Positions 12,363 to 24,332 are shown, counted from the first letter of the stretch. The stretch: DNA of 64,000 nt from Tenodera sinensis (GCA_030765045.1 CM060963.1:102960354-103024353), one strand, 5' to 3'. Notes: generated by a model not told the origin, from the letters alone. A program made the numbers and translations.

Positions 12363-13472
12363 AGAATGAGAATAAGAATCTGATGTGTTGCTCTTACATG
12401 AACTTTCTTTACTCTTGCACACACTTATTCCCCATCTACTTCATGTTAATCGAGATAACCATTTGTAAAAATTGTCTGAATGCTAATTTTTGTAGATGTA
12501 AGGAGAATACAGTAGGCTTTAAGCAAAGCCAAATGTTTTAAGATGGTGGCTTTAAGACAATGACTGAGAAATTCCCTTCTCTTTCCTGACCAAAGATAAA
12601 AAAATTAATAAGGACCTCCCATTTGAGAAAGTCTACAAGTATTGCAAAATTGTAACAAATAACTAGGAACATCTCCGAAATAGCTTACTTCACAAAAAAG
12701 ATAATTTTGCATGAATTCTGTGTTTTAACGGTAGCTATATTTTTCGATAGTAAAATGTGGTCTATCTCTTACCGTTTACCAGTTATACAAAAGACATCAA
12801 GAATAAACAGAATTGACATGGGCTATAACCAGAAAATTCAAAATACTCATTCGCCATAAAAATTTCTTAAGCATAAGGCATTTTAATAAAAATTCTTAGA
12901 ATTTTTGAGAAGAAAAAAAAATTTTAAACATTTGTCATGTAAAGGGTAGTTTAGAGTGGAGGCACTTTGCTCAAAATCTTTGTGTCGCATCCCTGAAAGA
13001 TATTAAACTTAAATACCACTTCGGTTTTAACCGACTTTTCGTCTTTGAGCTATGCTGTCTACGGACACACCAACATCCACACGGGTCTTTTCCTAAAAAT
13101 GCTCTTTTTTGGATCATAGGGGGTTCAAAGCATATGGCGGCGCCGTGACCGAGCGGTTAGCCCGCTCGCCTACCACCTAGGCGGCCCGGGTTCGATCCCA
13201 GGGACCCGCATGTGGTATTCGTGGTGGACGAAGCGGCGTCAGGGCGGGTTTTCTCCGGGTGCTTCGGTTTCCCCCGCCATCTCATTCCACCGGTGCTCCA
13301 TCTTCATTCCATGTATCATCAGTGTCACCGCCTGCGATGCCGTAGTAGTAAAAGCGGGCGTTAAACACTACAACAACAACTCAAAACATATATTTCCTAT
13401 GAAATCTTGACACCGAATTTTTGGGTCGAATACAGTACTACCCGTACTTACTCGTATATGCAGTAGAGAAAG
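12363..13472 (-). repeat. Repeat family A, copy 2, interrupted by a SINE
   Basis: A minus-strand copy of the full family. The 3' end motif, GCAACACATCAGATT on the family strand, lies at about 12380-12395. The 5' motif lies at about 13460. The 245-bp SINE at 13136-13380 splits it between the CCCCCTGAATCC-like block and the GAAATATATG block. It is more diverged than copies 3, 5 and 6. Confidence 0.85.
13136..13380 (+). mobile_element. tRNA-derived SINE, family S1, copy 1
   Basis: The Pol III promoter head has box A-like TGACCGAGCGGTTAGC and box B-like GGGTTCGATCCCAGG. A unique body follows and the tail is (CAA)n. The flanking duplication is TTCAAAGCATAT on the left and TCAAAACATAT on the right, one mismatch. 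It sits inside repeat A copy 2. It is nearly identical to the copy at 59066-59312, with only about five differences, so the family is young. The head resembles a Leu/Ser-type tRNA with a long variable arm; this is inference. Confidence 0.94.
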
Positions 13473-13800
13473 CAGAAATATTTCAATATTGCTAATTATC
13501 TGAGTTATGACCGCCGAGAGCATAAGTATGTTTTTTGTAGTGTCGTAAGCTAAAACCGTATAGAGTTTAAGAAATATATGTCACTTGTCAAAGGTGTAGT
13601 AAGGAATGGCTTCTCATTTCCATCATTACCTACTCCAAGCGCAATGTTTGGATGTGACAGGTGAAACCTGTCCGAGGCTGGCGAGGCTGTAGATTCGCGG
13701 TTCTACTCCTGCAGATCCAATATTACCTACTCAAGCGTGCCATCATCTGCAGACAGTCTCACTGGCATCCACAGTCACTTCGATCAACTTATCTTTTTAC
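13473..13800. other. Unclassified, with possible SINE remnant
   Basis: A short GC-richer stretch around 13640-13715 ends in GCGGTTCTACTCCTGCAG, which could be a decayed box B. The rest is featureless. Confidence 0.3.
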
Positions 13801-14950
13801 TTTCTCTACTACGTATAGTAAGTAGGGCAAGTATTGTATTCCACCCACAAATTCGATGTCGAGATTTCACCGGAAATATATGTTGTGAGACCCCCTGAAT
13901 CCAATAAAAAAAAAAAAAAAGCATTTTTACAAAAAGGTCCGTGTGTGTGCGTGTGTGTCTTTGTGTCTTTGTGTGTGTGTGTTTGTGTATCTGTGTGTCA
14001 GTCTGTGGACAGCATAACTGAAAAACGAAAATTCGGTTAAAAACCAAAGTCGGAATTTAAGTTTTTTGTCCTTCAAGGATGCGACACGAACATTTTGAAG
14101 AAAATAGCCCCACCCTAAACTACCTTTAGATGGAATTTTTTTAGAAAATTTTGATTTTCTTGAAAATGGCTCAAACGATTTTGATTAAAATGTCATATGT
14201 TTGAGATATTTTGATGACAAATGAAATGTATATCTTGAATTTTCTGGCTATAGCCCCTGTAGTCGTATTTACTCTAGACGACTTTTGCATAACTGGTAAA
14301 CCGTTAGAGATAGACCATATCACACTATACAAAAATGTAGACCTTGCTAAACTACACAATTTATGTCTCAATAAATTTTCTTGTAGGGTAAACCATTTCG
14401 GAGATATTCCTTGTTATGTGTGTGAGTTTCTGAAAACTTAAAACTTCCGTGAAATGGAACATCGTTGTTCAGTTTTTTATAGTGTGCAAAGAGAACGTAA
14501 TCTCAAAGCTTTAAAAGATTTGACTATCGCACAAAGCCTACTGTATTCTAATATTCCCCTTGCATCTACAAGGAAATAAGCAATAAGATAATTTGTACAA
14601 ATTTTTATCTTAACTAACACGAAGAAGATATAGCAATAAGAGCTTGTAAAATGTTTTTTAGAATATTTTGTTTAATGACGCTGTCAATTGCCAGGATCAC
14701 AACAGCGTCGCCGGTGTGCTGGAATTTTGTCCCGCAAGAGTTCTTTCACATGCCAGTAAATCTATTGACATGGAGCTGTCGTTTTTAAGCACACTTAAAA
14801 ACCACCGGGCTGGGCCGGATTTGAACCCGCGACCTTGTGAACAGTGGGCCAGCGTCTAACTCAGTGAGCCACCCAGACTGACAAGAACTTGGAAGAATGG
14901 TTAGTACAAGAGTAGAGAAAGTCATATGAGTGCAACACATCAGATGTTTT
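13801..14950 (+). repeat. Repeat family A, copy 3 (full length, SINE-interrupted)
   Basis: Runs from TTTCTCTACTACGTATAG to TGCAACACATCAGATG. Removing the SINE at 14647-14882 leaves about 0.91 kb. In order it contains the CCCCCTGAATCC block, a TG-rich stretch, GTGGACAGCATAACT, CTTCAAGGATGCGACACGAA, CACCCTAAACTACC, GATTTTGATTAAAATG, CTGGCTATAGCCCCTGTAG, CATTTCGGAGATATTCCTTG and AGTAGAGAAAGTCAT. A 76-codon open frame (14211-14441) is shared with copy 6 but is broken in copies 4 and 5. Confidence 0.93.
14647..14882 (-). mobile_element. tRNA-derived SINE, family C, copy 2
   Basis: A minus-strand copy of the same family as 8937-9161, with box B-like GGGTTCAAATCCGG. The flanking AAGAGCTTG (14638-14646) and AAGAACTTG (14883-14891) form a 9-bp duplication with one mismatch. 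The insertion interrupts repeat A copy 3 near its 3' end. The uninterrupted copy 6 confirms the junctions. Confidence 0.92.
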
Positions 14951-16719
14951 AAAATTCTTTCCACAAGTAATCACAAAGCAAAACCTATTAAAGATCCATC
15001 ATTCTGGTTCACATCATCACTTCATCACTTCTTTTTGAGACTTCAATTCCAACCGAAAATGACACGCTCCTAGAGCGCAATTTTCTACATTTGTTTTTTA
15101 AACTGTCTAGGTTTTAAATGTCAAAACTGCTGCATTAGTTGCTATTTTCTTGCGCTGCACATAATTTTGACCTGTAAATAAAACATTAAGCCGCAAGTTA
15201 CTGTTTTACTTTACGGCAAATGTACTTAACGTTATTGTTAAATCCTCTGAAGCTAAGCCACACAACAGTGAAACGATCTTTTTGCTACAAATATGCAGAA
15301 CAATAGGTCCTTTGAATGCAACACGGAGAAAGGAACTACATTGGTTTGCTACGAAGCGTTGAGACGCATGCTGTTTCTCTTTTGTTTCTCTGTGGATCAG
15401 CATTAATGAATTAGAGAGTTTTGCCACTATGCCAAAGAAGTTACTGCATAAATAATGTAATAAGCATGGCTGAAGGATTTGTTTTACTTTCTACCCGTAC
15501 CTAAGGTAGAGGAGACATTGCGTTACACACCATTAGTCTTAGTCACAGTTAGTGTCATTTTCGAACTATTTAGCATTTGCTATTTAATTCCCCAACCGCT
15601 GTAGCTTATATATTTTGATATGTAAGTTGGACGTTTTCTGCTTTGCTTTGGAAACAATTGAATTTCAGTCTAGCCTAGAAACTGTTTACGCTATGCTAAG
15701 TGTTGCTAGAAAGAAGAATTTCATTTACAGGAAGGACAGAAAATAAGGTATGTTTGAATAATTTATAAAACACCTGTGAAAATAAATGATTATGGATTTA
15801 GAAAGTTTTGTGACAATTATGTGACATTATAAATATAGTGTCTAGTTTTGTATAATGGAAGAAATAACAGTAAGAAATATTAGCAAATTTTCCGGTTTTA
15901 CGATATACTTATCTTTTGGTAATTAAGATTACACACCAAATTTGATTTCTTCTCTCCATTTGTGCCCATTCGATCATAAAGTTTATTCAATATTCCTTCT
16001 TGTTATTGATGTCTGAATTCCTTGTATCCATGTGATCTCCTCTTTTCTTCCTTCCGGTAGTTCTCATTCAATTATTTGTCATGGCTATCTTTTTGAATGT
16101 CCATACCATATAAGTTATTTTTCTTCCATAAAATCAATAATCGAACTTCTGACACCCATTTTCTACCTAACGACTATAGTGTAGAACCGTGTGCAGTCAC
16201 AGGCTATACAGGTTAGTTGGAGAAAGAATGACGTAACCGGTACCGCGCAGCCATTGTATATGTACGCTGCTCTGTACCTGAATAGTTTCTTAATCTATTT
16301 TCTGTAGTTTAAGCGTGATATCATGTATTACCATTGCAGAATAGGGCATATCAGTTGTCCCACAATGAGCAATGTCTTTAGCTTGCTGCCTTGAATTAGG
16401 TTTAAGTCCTGGCCGCGTCACATTTATTGTGAGTTGGAGAGGTGGCTAGCGACGACAAAGGGGAAATCAAAGAGGAAGTAATAACCTTGTTTAGCAATTG
16501 TCCATTTTAACAGGTACAAAACTTGTCTGAGCATGTTTCCCAATACCAACAATTTCTTCAGATCTCAGCTGTACTTTGAAACTCCGCTGCCCGCAATCAG
16601 CTGACCAGGAGAAATATTAAATGTTCATGTTTGTGAAAGAGCGTGATAATTGGTAGAAATCATACAAAAATTATTCTGTTTAAGTAGAATTCTGTCAGCA
16701 GCGAAAATAAACATTAGTT
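14951..16719. other. Unclassified AT-rich DNA
   Basis: No recognisable coding region. Around 16385-16450 a GGTTTAAGTCCTGGCC stretch could be a decayed box B. Nothing else is supported. Confidence 0.35.
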
Positions 16720-17785
16720 AAAAATAGATATTATTTCATATCGCCATATTGACTTCGAAAATATATTAGATTTTTTGAATAGGACTGTTTTATGGAAAAT
16801 AATGGACAAAGGGGGATATCCCAGGCATATTATAGAAGTAATTAAAAGTATATATGCGAATACAAAGGGTGCTATAAATTTAGGCACATCTAAATAGGAA
16901 GTATTCGTACTGACAACAAACCAAGGAGTAAGACAAGGATGCAGTTTTTCACTTACTCTATGTAACATATAGGTATCTAGATGAGCTTATAAAAATAAGG
17001 AAATGAGAGTGCTGCTAGATATTGTAGTTCGCAATGTTTTCCTCGGCCCCGACTCTTATCTCGTGGGTTATTAGAGCGGTTGTGAAATAATTAACACTGA
17101 ATTAATTATTGTAGTCTCTTGCAAACTTTTGTTTCCTCGCCCCATTTAGTATAGTTATTTCCAGCTTGGTTTTACCATTCACAACCATATACCCTTGCGT
17201 ACTATTCCTTGCTTGCAGAACTGACTTCCCAATTATTTTAGGAAAAGTAAGGCCCACCAGGGAAAATATCTAGTTGGAACAAAAATATGTTTTGGAAACA
17301 ATAGGCTGGAGCATGTCGGAAAAGTTAATTATTTGGACTATGATGTGTTTTGATGTTGATAGAGATATTGATAAATACATTCCAACACACGTGTGGAACC
17401 ATACCATGAAGTCTACAAAACAAAACAAGGGAAGAAACAAGACTAAAGTTTTATAAGACCATGGCGTTAACTCTGCTCATGTATGGCAGCGAACCGTGGA
17501 TAATGAAAGAAAACGACAAACGAATAATGCAGATTGTGGAATTGAGGTTTTTGAGAGCTAAGTGCACTAGACTGGACTTAATAAGAAACGAAACAATCAG
17601 AGAACTGAATATTTACAAGTTAAACAACAAAATCGATGAAAATATACACAGATGGAAAGATCACATTAACCGCGATTGGATACCTCAAGAGATACAAACT
17701 AAAAAAAAAACAGGAATAAAGAAAAATGCCAAGGTGGAAACGCCTAATCCTTGAAGTGAAGTGAAAAAGAAGAAACAAATACAGT
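16720..17785 (+). pseudogene. LINE reverse transcriptase relic, 3' half
   Basis: RT motifs appear in broken frames. TVLWKIMDKGGYPRHIIEVI and IYANTKGAINLGTS come first, around 16783-16890, then NQGVRQGCSFSLTL around 16918-16960. About 17230-17400 holds a VNYLDYDVFDVDRD-like block. The open segment 17461-17754 carries LLMYGSEPWIMKENDKRIMQ, then EIRFLRA-type and TRLDLIRNETIRELNIY blocks, the usual C-terminal region of insect LINEs. The YADD block is missing: 17000-17230 is unrelated or deleted. The copy ends with a short purine-rich tail. It resembles the relic at 56908-57690. Clade assignment is uncertain. Confidence 0.85.
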
Positions 17786-18244
17786 CTGTAGTTTAGGTGG
17801 TCCAAACAACATGATTCCTGCAAATCCGGCATTAACTATCCGTTCTCTAAGGGGTCTTATAAACAACAGTGTGTGTTAAACTTATTATCCCCAGGATTAT
17901 CGAATCATCACCATCATTATCAATAACAAAAGCAAAGGCAATAAAACTCTCATGACACATAAGCTTAAAGTGTCCAATCTTATAGTAGAAGGAAGCGTTC
18001 TCTGTCCTGAGGAAAGGTCCAAGGGCAGTGAAATCTTGCTGTAGGTACCATCCCTAAGGTTCCACCTGGAGAAGAGCCTGGTGTACTGCGTCGTCTGCAG
18101 AAATCTTGAGGTCGCGGGAGAGGAGCTGGGGGTGGGGGAGGGAAACATTTCATTTGGTCTCCATTAACGTCACACGACGAGAAACTTGGCCTTATTGCCC
18201 TCTCACCCCTACCGCTCGTCTCCACGGAGAGCAAGGCCTGGATG
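17786..18244. other. Unclassified DNA
   Basis: Moderately GC-rich around 18000-18230. Open frames of about 80 codons on both strands lack any recognisable domain. Confidence 0.35.
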
Positions 18245-18245
18245 C

Positions 18246-18297
<52 letters not shown>
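18245..18297. repeat. (GT)n microsatellite
   Basis: About 24 GT units with minor interruptions, followed by a short GT-rich stretch to about 18320. Confidence 0.95.
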
Positions 18298-18395
18298 ATA
18301 CGCGTCTGTGTGTGTGTTGACTCAAGAATTGGATAAGACCACCAGCGTCGGTCGACTTCTCAATGGCCTGTATAATGTTACCTTCAGATAGGCGT

Positions 18396-18396
<1 letters not shown>

Positions 18397-18459
<63 letters not shown>
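18397..18459. repeat. (GA)n microsatellite
   Basis: About 31 uninterrupted AG/GA units, 100 bases downstream of the GT array. Confidence 0.95.
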
Positions 18460-19002
18460 GAATATCGTACAGCTGTGACAAGCTTTTTTGCTCCAGAGCG
18501 AGGAGAAAGATGTTGAGGAATAATGATGTGCAAATGCGAAATGTTTTCATAAGCCATCCCTTTGAGGCTGATGATGATAATGTGCATGCAGCAGTGTCGC
18601 TTCGCTTAAAACTCCTTAAGGCACTGTTAACTTTTCCTTCACACTTTACACGTGGATAAAGAATTCTTGACATTTGCCACTAATAACAGGGTAGATACAT
18701 GCTTTGCATTTAGATTTTACGCTAACAGATAACACCTCTATTCTTCCAAGAAGGTGAAATATAAGTCAGATACCAAACATAAATTTACATTTGACATAGT
18801 GATGGGACAATATCACTATGTTTCAATAATCGATACTGGTACTGCTATTTAAACACCGATACTTTGTAGAACGTTGTACAAGCGATAGCTTGTTCACTGA
18901 ATATATACTTATTAGTACTTTTCTGTGCATAAACGTAAACAGTTTAATTTTACATCATTTTCAGATTCCCAGCATCATGTTCTGAAAGCAAAATAATGAT
19001 GT
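18460..19002. other. Unclassified DNA
   Basis: No gene, RNA or repeat partner recognised. Confidence 0.35.
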
Positions 19003-19040
19003 AGGTTTAAGGACGCTCAACTACTTGGTCATTACCGCCC
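19003..19040 (+). repeat. Short motif E, copy 1
   Basis: AGGTTTAAGGACGCTCAACT followed by ACTTGGTCATTACCGCCC. It matches copies at 24616, 58867 and (minus) 42023. The GGACGC and GCCC arms are partly complementary. Confidence 0.7.
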
Positions 19041-19099
19041 TTATGAAACGGATCATGGCAAAAGCCAAAGATAAATTACAATATAAAATAAAAATACTA

Positions 19100-19700
19100 A
19101 AGAAAGCAATAAATCTTCAAGTTCATGTTTGTCTTAGCCAAAAATATCAAAAATCTTCCCAAGACCTTTGCAAGTCTGGCAGGCAGTTGCAGAGAGTCTC
19201 GAAGCTGCACTAGGAAAACACACTCTAGCAGCACGTGACGGACCGACAAAAAATTGTCGCACAACGGACAAAAGGGAGCAGGATCCCTTTTAAACATGTA
19301 ACCCACGTCATCCAGAAGAGATGTGCGAGAGGAGGTTACTCAGTTTATCGGAAGTTCTTTCACTTCCCTAAGCTTACTGCCACGGAGAGCTCAGCACTCT
19401 TCATGCCAGCACGACAGCACCGTTCTCCGCACTTCAAGCCTAGTCTTCCGAAGTGACACGAGACATGGTAATGATAGATTCCGTGGTTGCCGTCTTTGCT
19501 GCCAAATCCGCCGTTTCATTCCCCGGCAAACCAACGTAACCAGGAATCCATGCACATGGCATATTAACGCCAGAAGCGTGTAAGACATCGAGGATACGCT
19601 GTACTATAGGGCGGCAGTTGTACAGCTCAGAAAGGCTCTGAACTGCACTAAGAGAATCACACAAAATTCTCTGAAAGCGAGAGAAACGTCTCCGTTGCTT
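19100..19700 (-). pseudogene. LINE RNase H and C-terminal zinc-knuckle relic
   Basis: On the minus strand, 19664-19440 reads CDSLSAVQSL, then WIPGYVGLPGNETADLAAK, the hallmark end of RNase H domains in Jockey/I-type LINEs. It continues through a decayed stretch to 19306-19230, which reads GYMFKRDPAPFCPLCDNFLS and VRHVLLEC. That is the CX2C...HX4C knuckle usually found C-terminal of the RNase H domain. At least one frameshift separates the blocks. The upstream reverse transcriptase is missing. Confidence 0.87.
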
Positions 19701-20937
19701 TTTCAGAAGAGGTTATGTAAACTTCAATCGGTGTATGATATATCATCCTACTTTAAATTTGTTGTATTGTGTGACTTGCCATTGCCCAAAATTGTTTTTT
19801 CTGTTGTTGTTGTTTTTTTTTTCTGTTGCTCTCTTGTTACTAATACTATCTACTTCAAAAGAGTTTCGCACCTCACTCATGTTTTATTCAATATATCCAT
19901 TGTACACAAAGCGAATTTAGTCAAATACCTACAAGGTTATCATGATTATTTAACGAGGCCTGGGCAACACAGTAATATGGAGAATTCTGCTACATGCTTG
20001 GTGCACCATCGATTTGTGCAATTCAACGAATAACAATAGTATAGAAGAAAAACATTCCCTTGAACGAAACATTGCGATTTAAGGATGAAACTTAACTTCA
20101 TTTAAACTTCTTATTCTGTTTATTGTATACAGAGATGTGAAAATTATGTCTCAAGTAAATGTTTTGATCATTTAAGCTGTAAAAATACAAAAATGGATTT
20201 TCTGTGACAGCTTTCAGTCATTTATCATTTCATTATTATCTGTGAAGATTTACTACCAGCAAATTAATTATTCGATGTTTATTCTAAGACGTGAATCATT
20301 TTTTCCACCATAGATTTTTGAGGCTATGGGTTTGAAAATTAATTTTTCAGCAAGAAAATTGCTAATACAATGCTATTGAATTTTCACAGTTACAAATTGC
20401 TGATTAGGCTTTGATTTGACGTTACACAATTGTAAATTATTTTAAAACTCAGTACCTAACAATCATTTCACTGGAAAATATGCTTAAGTCTAATAATTTT
20501 CATGACTCTGTAATGTGTAGTTTGTACTTTTACCTCTTTAAGAAGACCTCCTTAGTTTCTTCGAAAGCTCTTATAACCTGGAAGGACGAGATAAAGAGAA
20601 TGAAACTAAAGGAAGTGAAACGGGGGATGTAATGTAAATATAATTCTTCCCATCATTCATAATGTACTTCTCTGAATACAATTGTCCACATAAGCTGATA
20701 ATGTTAAGAAGGTCTTAGCCAAAAGCATTCTAGGTAAATACTGGCAATAAATGAAAGGTGGAATATTAATTCAACTTAAAAATTATATTGATTTTGTGCT
20801 TCAGTGTATCATAATCCAACATATTACGAATAACCTTCTTCTTTGTACGTTAGAGTATAGAAAATTTACAGGAAAAAAACAATTTGAATCGTGACAACAA
20901 AGGAGTCTTGAATTCTATCTGGTACCCTCATTTTAGA
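19701..20937. other. Unclassified AT-rich DNA
   Basis: The 112-codon open frame at 19695-20033 has no recognisable domain. No other feature. Confidence 0.35.
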
Positions 20938-21540
20938 TTCTCTCCTACGAAAGTACAGTAAGTAGTATTCCTTCCAAAAATTCGATGTCGACGTTTCACC
21001 GTAAATATGTTTTAAGGCCCACTGAAACCCCCAAAATAGTGTGTGTGTGGGGGAGGAGGTGGTCAATCTGTCAGACTGTGGACAGCATAACTCAAAAACA
21101 AGAAGTCGATTAGAAACTAAAGTTAGTATTTGAGTTTGATGTCTTTCAACTGTGCGACACGAAGATTTTGAAGAAAATTGCTCCACCCTAAACTACCCTT
21201 TACATGGAAAATTTTTCTAAAATTTTGATTTTGAAAATAGCTCTAAGGATTTTGATTAAAATGACACGTTTAGGATATTTTTATGACAAATTAAACACGT
21301 ATTTTGAATTTTTTGGCTATAGCCCATGTAGTCCTGTTTACTGTGGATGACTTTTGAATAGCTCGTAAACAGTATGAGATAAACCAAATCTTGCTGTACA
21401 AAAATGTAGATGTCGCTAAAGTAGAATCTATATGCAAAAATTATTTGTGGGAGTGAACCGTTTCGGAGATGTTCCTCGTTATTTGTGTCAGTTTCGGAAA
21501 ACTTAAACTTTTGTCAAATGCAACATCGTTGTTCATTTTT
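20938..21540 (+). repeat. Repeat family A, copy 4 (3'-truncated)
   Basis: Starts near the family 5' motif and runs to the ACATCGTTGTTCA block, lacking the last 250 bases or so. Its truncated end lies directly against the start of copy 5. It is more diverged than copy 5, with a GTGGGGGAGGAGG change in the TG stretch. Confidence 0.9.
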
Positions 21541-22402
21541 TTACTCTCTCTACTACGTACAGTATAGTGGAGCAACTAATGTATTCCATCAAAAAATTCG
21601 ATGTCGAGATTTCACCGGGAATATATGTTTTGAGGCCCCCTGAATCCAAAAAAGAGCATTTTTGGAAAAAGGTCCGTGTGTGTGTCTGTGTGTCTGTCAG
21701 TCTGTGGACAGCATAACTCAAAAACAAAAAGTCGGTTAAAATCCAAAGTTGGTATTTAAGTTTAATATCTTTCAAGGATGCGACACGAAGATTTTGAAGA
21801 AAGTAGCCCCACCCTTAACTACCCTTTACATGGAAAATTTTTTGAACATTTTGATTTTCTTGAAAACGGCTCTAACAATTTTGATTAAAATGCCATATGT
21901 TTAGGTATTTTTACGACAAATGAAATATATAGCTAGAATTTTTTGGCTATAGCCCATGAAGTCCTATATGCTCTGGAGGAATTCTTCATAACTGATAAAC
22001 TGTAAGAGATAGACCAAATCATACTATACAAAAATGTAGATCTTGCTAAAATACACAATTTATATATAAATATGTTTTTTAAAGTGAACCTTTTCGGAAA
22101 TATTCCTTGTTATTTGTGTGAGTTTTCGAGAACTTAAACGACTGTCAAATGGTTCATCGTTATTCAGTTTTTTATATGTTATGCATGGAGAAAGGAGCCT
22201 CGAAGCTTTAAAAGATTTGAGTATCGCTCAAAGTCTGCTTTATTCCCGTATTCCCCTTGTACTTACAAGGAAATAAGCAATAAGATAATTTCTGCGAATA
22301 TTTATCTCAACTAAGACGAAGAAGACAGAGGAACAAGAGATTGTAAGAATGGTTAGCACAACAGTAGAGAAAGTCATGTGAGTGCAACACATAAGATTTT
22401 TT
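21541..22402 (+). repeat. Repeat family A, copy 5 (full length, uninterrupted)
   Basis: The cleanest full-length copy, about 0.86 kb, from TCTCTCTACTACGTACAGTA to GAGTGCAACACATAAGATTT. All internal blocks of the family are present and no other element interrupts it. The open frame seen in copies 3 and 6 is closed here by stops, arguing against a conserved protein. It is head to tail with copy 4. Confidence 0.92.
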
Positions 22403-23450
22403 AAACCAATGATGCCACTGGCCTTCCCACCACTAATAGAAATAGAATGTACAGCTATATGCCAGCTCATTCATTTTTCAAGGCGGTATCATACTGAACC
22501 TAACGATCGGTGGTCAAATATTGCACTGGCTTCAGAATGTGCTGGTCCACCCATCTAAAAATACCGCCATCTTCTGCAGCAAACAGATGAACTTAAATCA
22601 AAACTACATGACATGCGGCACACACCGGAAAAGTAAAAAATAATGAATATCGAAAGCCTTCGGAAACATCTTGTTTATTAGTTTACAATCCCACTAGGTA
22701 TGAAAATCATTAGAATGCAAGCAAATAATAACGCAAGAATCTTAAATTGCCGCACTTAGAATGTATGTATACTTAATTCTTTGGTTTAACTTTGAAACAC
22801 ATTTAGAATTCATGTAATATTCCTTGTACTTTTGTAGAAGTTATACTACAAGAAATACAATAAAAATACAATGAGTTTTGGCTTAGACAATGGTCTGAAT
22901 AAATAATAAAATGTAATAAGCGCTAAGTAACACTGCGAAAGGAAGAGCAGGATGGAAGTTAAAGACAAAGTTTTGGTGGGCTAGAGATGAGAATGTGATT
23001 GCAGAATCAAACGCAGGGCACAAGTGTGGCCATGCCAGTGCAGGCAGACGGTAGATGAAATTAATTTTGACAAGGGGAGGGAGGGCGTGGCTGGCTGCTG
23101 TAGGAAACAATAAAGGCCATGGTTCCACTTGCTCTGGTTGCGACGGCAACGGGGTCCCATCCAGACCTCGCGTACCACCTCTACTGCCTATGAACACATG
23201 TCCTTAGCAAGTAGAATGTAACACGTCATACACTAATTAGATTTCTCTACACCGAACGAAATCAAACATTTCGCCTCTATATCTTCATATCATTCACATA
23301 AAAAATGATTACCTATTTTATCTATGTTACCTTTATCCCAAATTATTTTGCCTAGAAATGATTTAAAATTGAGCAACATGGACTTAGTTACATGCAGACA
23401 ACATATCAATGTTTACCTAAGAAGTTGTTTATGTATTTATTTTATTTATT
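22403..23450. other. Unclassified DNA
   Basis: A GC-richer patch (22980-23190) is open for about 65-104 codons in two minus-strand frames, without a recognisable domain. Confidence 0.35.
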
Positions 23451-23535
23451 CTATGTCAAAATTTCACCAGAAATATATGTTTTGAGACCCCCTGAATAAA
23501 AAAAGCACTTTTAGAAAAGACCTGTGTATGTATGT

Positions 23536-23609
<74 letters not shown>

Positions 23610-24332
23610 CTGTGGACAGCATAACTCAAAAACCAGAAGTTGGTTAGAAACCAACTTTGGTATTTAAGTTTAATGTCTTTCAAGGATGCGACACGAAGAT
23701 TTTTGAAGAAAATAGCCACACCCTAAACTACCCTTTACATGGAAATGTTTTCGGAAATTTTGAAATTCTTGAAAATGACTGCAACGATTTTTATTAAAAT
23801 GCAATATGTTTGAGATAGTTTGATGACAAATGAAATGTATATCTTGAATTTTCTGGCTATAGCCCCTGTAGTCGTATTTACTCTGGACGACTTTTGCATA
23901 ACTGGTAAACCGTTAGAGATAGACAAAATCATACTATACAAAAATGTAGATCTTGCTAAAATACACAATATATGTCCGAATATATTTTCTTGTAGAGTGA
24001 ACCATTTCGGAGATATTCCTTGTTATGTGGTGAGATTCGGAAAACTCCAGAAGCAGAACTTTCGTGAAATGGAACATCGTTGTTCATTTTTTATGTTAAG
24101 TGAGCAAAGAGAACGGAATCACAAAGCTTTAAAAGATTTGACTATCGCACAAACCCTACTGTATTCTAAAATTCTTTTTGCACCTACAAGAAAATAAGCA
24201 AAATAAGCAATAAGATAATTTGTAGAAATGTTTATCTTGACTAACACGAAGAAGATATAGGAATAAGAGTTTGTAAGAATGGTTAGTACAAGAGTAGAGA
24301 AAGTCATGTGAGTGCAACACATCCGATTTTTT
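23451..24332 (+). repeat. Repeat family A, copy 6, with expanded (TG)n
   Basis: Lacks roughly the first 60 bases and is otherwise full length, ending GAGTGCAACACATCCGATTT. The internal TG stretch has grown to a (TG)n array at about 23537-23607. A 125-codon open frame (23820-24197) extends the one in copy 3. Confidence 0.93.
23537..23607. repeat. (TG)n microsatellite within repeat A
   Basis: About 34 TG units at the position where other family copies have short TGTGTCTGTG runs. Confidence 0.95.

Noticed and set aside
8131..24332. Repeat A as a Helitron
   Set aside because: There is a small hairpin near the 3' end, but no constant CTRR terminus, and the inverted ACTTTCTCTACT motif at both ends points away from a Helitron. 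Left unclassified.
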